Positions 23,814-25,992 of a DNA stretch of 25,992 nt are shown one piece after another. Position 1 is the first letter of the stretch, and every line of letters starts with the position of its first letter. The position numbers and the translations under genes were made by a program. Below the pieces are notes generated by a model. That model ran no database searches. It saw only the letters and a program-made list of their open reading frames with translations, and had not been told where the DNA came from. Source of the DNA: DASTBU01 sp035711845 (GTDB lineage: Bacteria; Acidobacteriota; Vicinamibacteria; Vicinamibacterales; 2-12-FULL-66-21); NCBI GenBank assembly GCA_035711845.1, contig DASTBU010000164.1, positions 1-25,992 of the forward strand, read 5' to 3'.

Positions 23814-25992
23814 CGGTCTCTTCCTTTCCTGGGTTGTCCGGCCTTGAAGATCGGGGACGGTTGGCGCTCACGGTGATCTCGGAGGAGGCGACGGCAACGC
23901 GGGTCTTCATATCCTCGACCGGCACGAGCGCGGTATTGAGCGGTCCGAAGATCAGGTCTGTCGCGTTCGTGGGCTGCGCGAGACGAAGCAGGAAGCTGCC
24001 AAGGCCCGCATATCCCAACATCAGGTCGGGTGATACCGCCTCCCTGCCGTGCATTGCATATTCACCCGGTCGCTCCAGCAGCTTGAACTGTTGCAGGTAG
24101 CCAACACATTCCTGCGCATATGTGAGCCACTGCGAGCCGCCGAACCGCTGATGGCAATCGAGCATGAAGTGACCTGTGCCGCTCACGCCGTGGCAGATTC
24201 CCGAGCGTGTGTGGTTCGCCCGTCGTGCAGCGATCGCGCCGGCGGCGCTGCGAGCGGCCCTTCGATACCGCTCATCGGGTTCGAGAGCGTCGAGCCAGAG
24301 GAAGAATTGCCCTATCCCTCCCGCGCCGTGGCAATGAGCCTGGAGGCCCTGTGCCGTGTCATCCAGGTGCCCGGGCCAGATGAACGATTCATCGTCATTC
24401 TCGTCTTCGACGACAACATGAGTCGGACACGCCACGGCCTGTGCGAGGAGTAACTCGGCAGCACCCCGTGCTCTGTCGACGTAGTACTCGTCGCCAGTAA
24501 CGCAGCCCAGATACGCCAGCGCGAGACCAACGCCGGCGGTTCCATGCAAGAGGCCGAGATGCGGAACGATGGGACCGCCCGGAGCCGACGACGCGACCTC
24601 CCAATAGCAGCCGTGGCCCTCTTTCTCCGCCAGCGCCTTCCCAACGAGCTGGTCGCCAAGCTTCCGAGCATCCGCCAGGGATGGAGCGTCGCCGGTCGCT
24701 GCGTGCATCGCGAGCAGCCCGACAATGGTGCCCGCGGTGCCATACATGAGATCGCTCGTGAGCGACGCCGCCCTCCGAAGCCGCCGCAATCGCATGTCCG
24801 CCGCTGTGACGTACCCCGGCGCGTCGAGGAGTTCGGCCAGTCGCAGGTAGAAGAAGGCGACGCCTGCCTCGCCGCTATGGAGTCCATGCTGTGCGCGTCC
24901 TCGCCCCCACACGGGACCAGAGAGCCAGCGCGCAGCACCCCGGGCGGCATCCGCGTATCGCTCCTCTCCCGTTGCGTGCGCCAATTCGGCAAGAAACAGG
25001 CCGATTCCTGCCGTGCCAGCGTAAAGGTCGGCGCTGTACTCGGTGCGCTCGACCCATTCGAAGCGCCGTTTCCAGCGTACGCCTCCGCCCTGGTCCTCAG
25101 CAGACGAACAGAGCGCATCTCCGATCTCCCTCGCTAAACGCAGGGCTTCCGCAGGGTCCACCACTGACGGAGCCGTACTCGCATTCGATTTGACACTGTT
25201 CGCTTCGGCGTGCGCCGAAGGGTGTCCACGTAGATCCAGCTGCCGGGCAGCCTCGGAGAGCGCGCCCTGCGCCTCGCGCATCGTGCAGAACCGGTCGGCG
25301 GCCTCCCAGGCCACGGCGCGGTCGATCACCTTGGCGAGCACGGACGGGAACGACGGACACAGCTCCAGGAGCGGTCTGCGTTGGAAGGGTCGCAGGAATT
25401 CGTGCCCTTTCGGCATGTCCGCGAACGACGGCTCGCCGCCGGCCAGGTGATACAGCACGGCGCCCCACGCAAAGATGTCGTCTGCCGGACACGGAGCACA
25501 CCCTTGGTATTGCTCGGGTGAGTAGAAAGGCGGCGTCCCGGTACTCAATGGGTGGACACCGCTCTTCAGGTACTCATAGGCAATGCCGAAATCGATCAGC
25601 CGATACTGGCCTTCGGGTGTCTTCAACGTATTCGCCGGTTTGAAATCGCGAAATACGAGACCGATCGCGTGCAGATGTGCAAGGGCGTCGGCGGTTGCGA
25701 GGCCGATCGCAATGATTTCCCGAGGTTCGATCCCATGTTCGGGCGCCTGCTCGTCCCATAAGGCTCTGTCGAGAGGGGTTCCGTCCACGTACTCGATGGC
25801 GATATAACGATTGCCATCCAGCTCGAAGCTGCCATAGAAGCGGGGGAGAACCGGGTTCCCCGCGTAGTGGGTGAGAATGTGCTCTTCATTGGCCGCCCAA
25901 TCGCGCGCGTCCCGACCCCATTGATCGAATCCGACATCATGCCAGGCCTCTTTCAGGAGACAGACACAGGGCGGATCTGCCAGGACATCGAC
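23764..25992 (-). CDS. Kinase-LanC lanthipeptide synthetase, class IV (LanL)-like, 5' end outside the window
   Basis: 742 residues are visible; the frame is open to the right edge, so the ATG at 25788 is internal. The kinase domain comes first: CLLKEAW (Lys), NEEHIL, then VFRDFKPANTL (catalytic loop), LIDFG (metal site) and GTPPFYSPEQYQG. The LanC cyclase toroid follows with seven G-rich repeats (DLYAGTAGIG, GLHSGEAGVA, DLMYGTAG, LLHGTAGVG, HCHGAGG, ICHGVSG, LMLGYAG). Zinc ligands are present: Cys codons at 24331-24333 and 24193-24195 and His at 24190-24192. The two Cys are 46 residues apart, as in NisC. Class III LanKC enzymes usually lack these ligands and class IV LanL enzymes keep them. 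The enzyme should phosphorylate and cyclise Ser/Thr in the precursor; the phospho-lyase domain would lie upstream of the visible part. Confidence 0.9.
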   Translation of the reverse strand, partial: VDVLADPPCVCLLKEAWHDVGFDQWGRDARDWAANEEHILTHYAGNPVLPRFYGSFELDGNRYIAIEYVDGTPLDRALWDEQAPEHGIEPREIIAIGLATADALAHLHAIGLVFRDFKPANTLKTPEGQYRLIDFGIAYEYLKSGVHPLSTGTPPFYSPEQYQGCAPCPADDIFAWGAVLYHLAGGEPSFADMPKGHEFLRPFQRRPLLELCPSFPSVLAKVIDRAVAWEAADRFCTMREAQGALSEAARQLDLRGHPSAHAEANSVKSNASTAPSVVDPAEALRLAREIGDALCSSAEDQGGGVRWKRRFEWVERTEYSADLYAGTAGIGLFLAELAHATGEERYADAARGAARWLSGPVWGRGRAQHGLHSGEAGVAFFYLRLAELLDAPGYVTAADMRLRRLRRAASLTSDLMYGTAGTIVGLLAMHAATGDAPSLADARKLGDQLVGKALAEKEGHGCYWEVASSAPGGPIVPHLGLLHGTAGVGLALAYLGCVTGDEYYVDRARGAAELLLAQAVACPTHVVVEDENDDESFIWPGHLDDTAQGLQAHCHGAGGIGQFFLWLDALEPDERYRRAARSAAGAIAARRANHTRSGICHGVSGTGHFMLDCHQRFGGSQWLTYAQECVGYLQQFKLLERPGEYAMHGREAVSPDLMLGYAGLGSFLLRLAQPTNATDLIFGPLNTALVPVEDMKTRVAVASSEITVSANRPRSSRPDNPGKEETDVRKNAAKVSRAVGLG

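Overview
The window looks like a piece of a high-GC Acidobacteriota genome, most likely Vicinamibacteria-like. The evidence is the family mix, not a marker gene: an ADOP-type orphan permease with its PadR regulator, two ASPIC/UnbV (CRTAC1-type) FG-GAP proteins paired with TPR proteins, and an Oar-like TonB-dependent receptor. No rRNA, tRNA, CRISPR array, integrase or transposase is visible.

Layout. At 1-8.9 kb, plus strand: a GH31 alpha-glucosidase cut by the left edge, then a tightly coupled run TPR - CRTAC1 - TPR - CRTAC1 in which the first two junctions are ATGA overlaps. This run meets a convergent minus-strand secreted glycogen-debranching-like glycosidase (8.6-11.3 kb), with a 270-bp tail-to-tail overlap. 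At 11.3-17.8 kb, plus strand: a 1141-aa Oar-like outer-membrane receptor behind a good sigma70-like promoter, a C-terminal-type MetE methyltransferase paralogue, and a secreted NHL beta-propeller. The GH31, the debranching enzyme and the receptor could together serve alpha-glucan use; that is inference.

At 17.84-18.70 kb lies a gene graveyard. It holds the C-terminal part of a fumarylacetoacetate-hydrolase-family gene, two short near-identical copies of pieces of the lanthipeptide synthetase found at the right end of the window, an unrecognised fragment, and a degenerate 7-bp tandem repeat. Then come the ADOP permease and PadR (minus strand, 18.7-21.7 kb) and a secreted protein with a PxKF-like C-terminal domain (plus strand, 22.0-23.2 kb).

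The right end (23.47 kb to the edge, minus strand) is the most interesting part. A kinase-LanC fusion protein, open to the window edge, is followed by and overlaps a 112-aa precursor-like peptide with a long acidic/helical leader and a Cys/Thr-rich C-terminal half. The LanC part keeps the full zinc triad (Cys...Cys-His), which argues for a class IV (LanL)-like lanthipeptide system. The expected lyase domain would lie beyond the window. The synthetase pieces at 18.24-18.34 kb are joined by an exact in-frame 516-codon deletion and differ from the intact gene only at two synonymous sites. A second, decayed or recombined lanthipeptide synthetase gene therefore probably once lay here.
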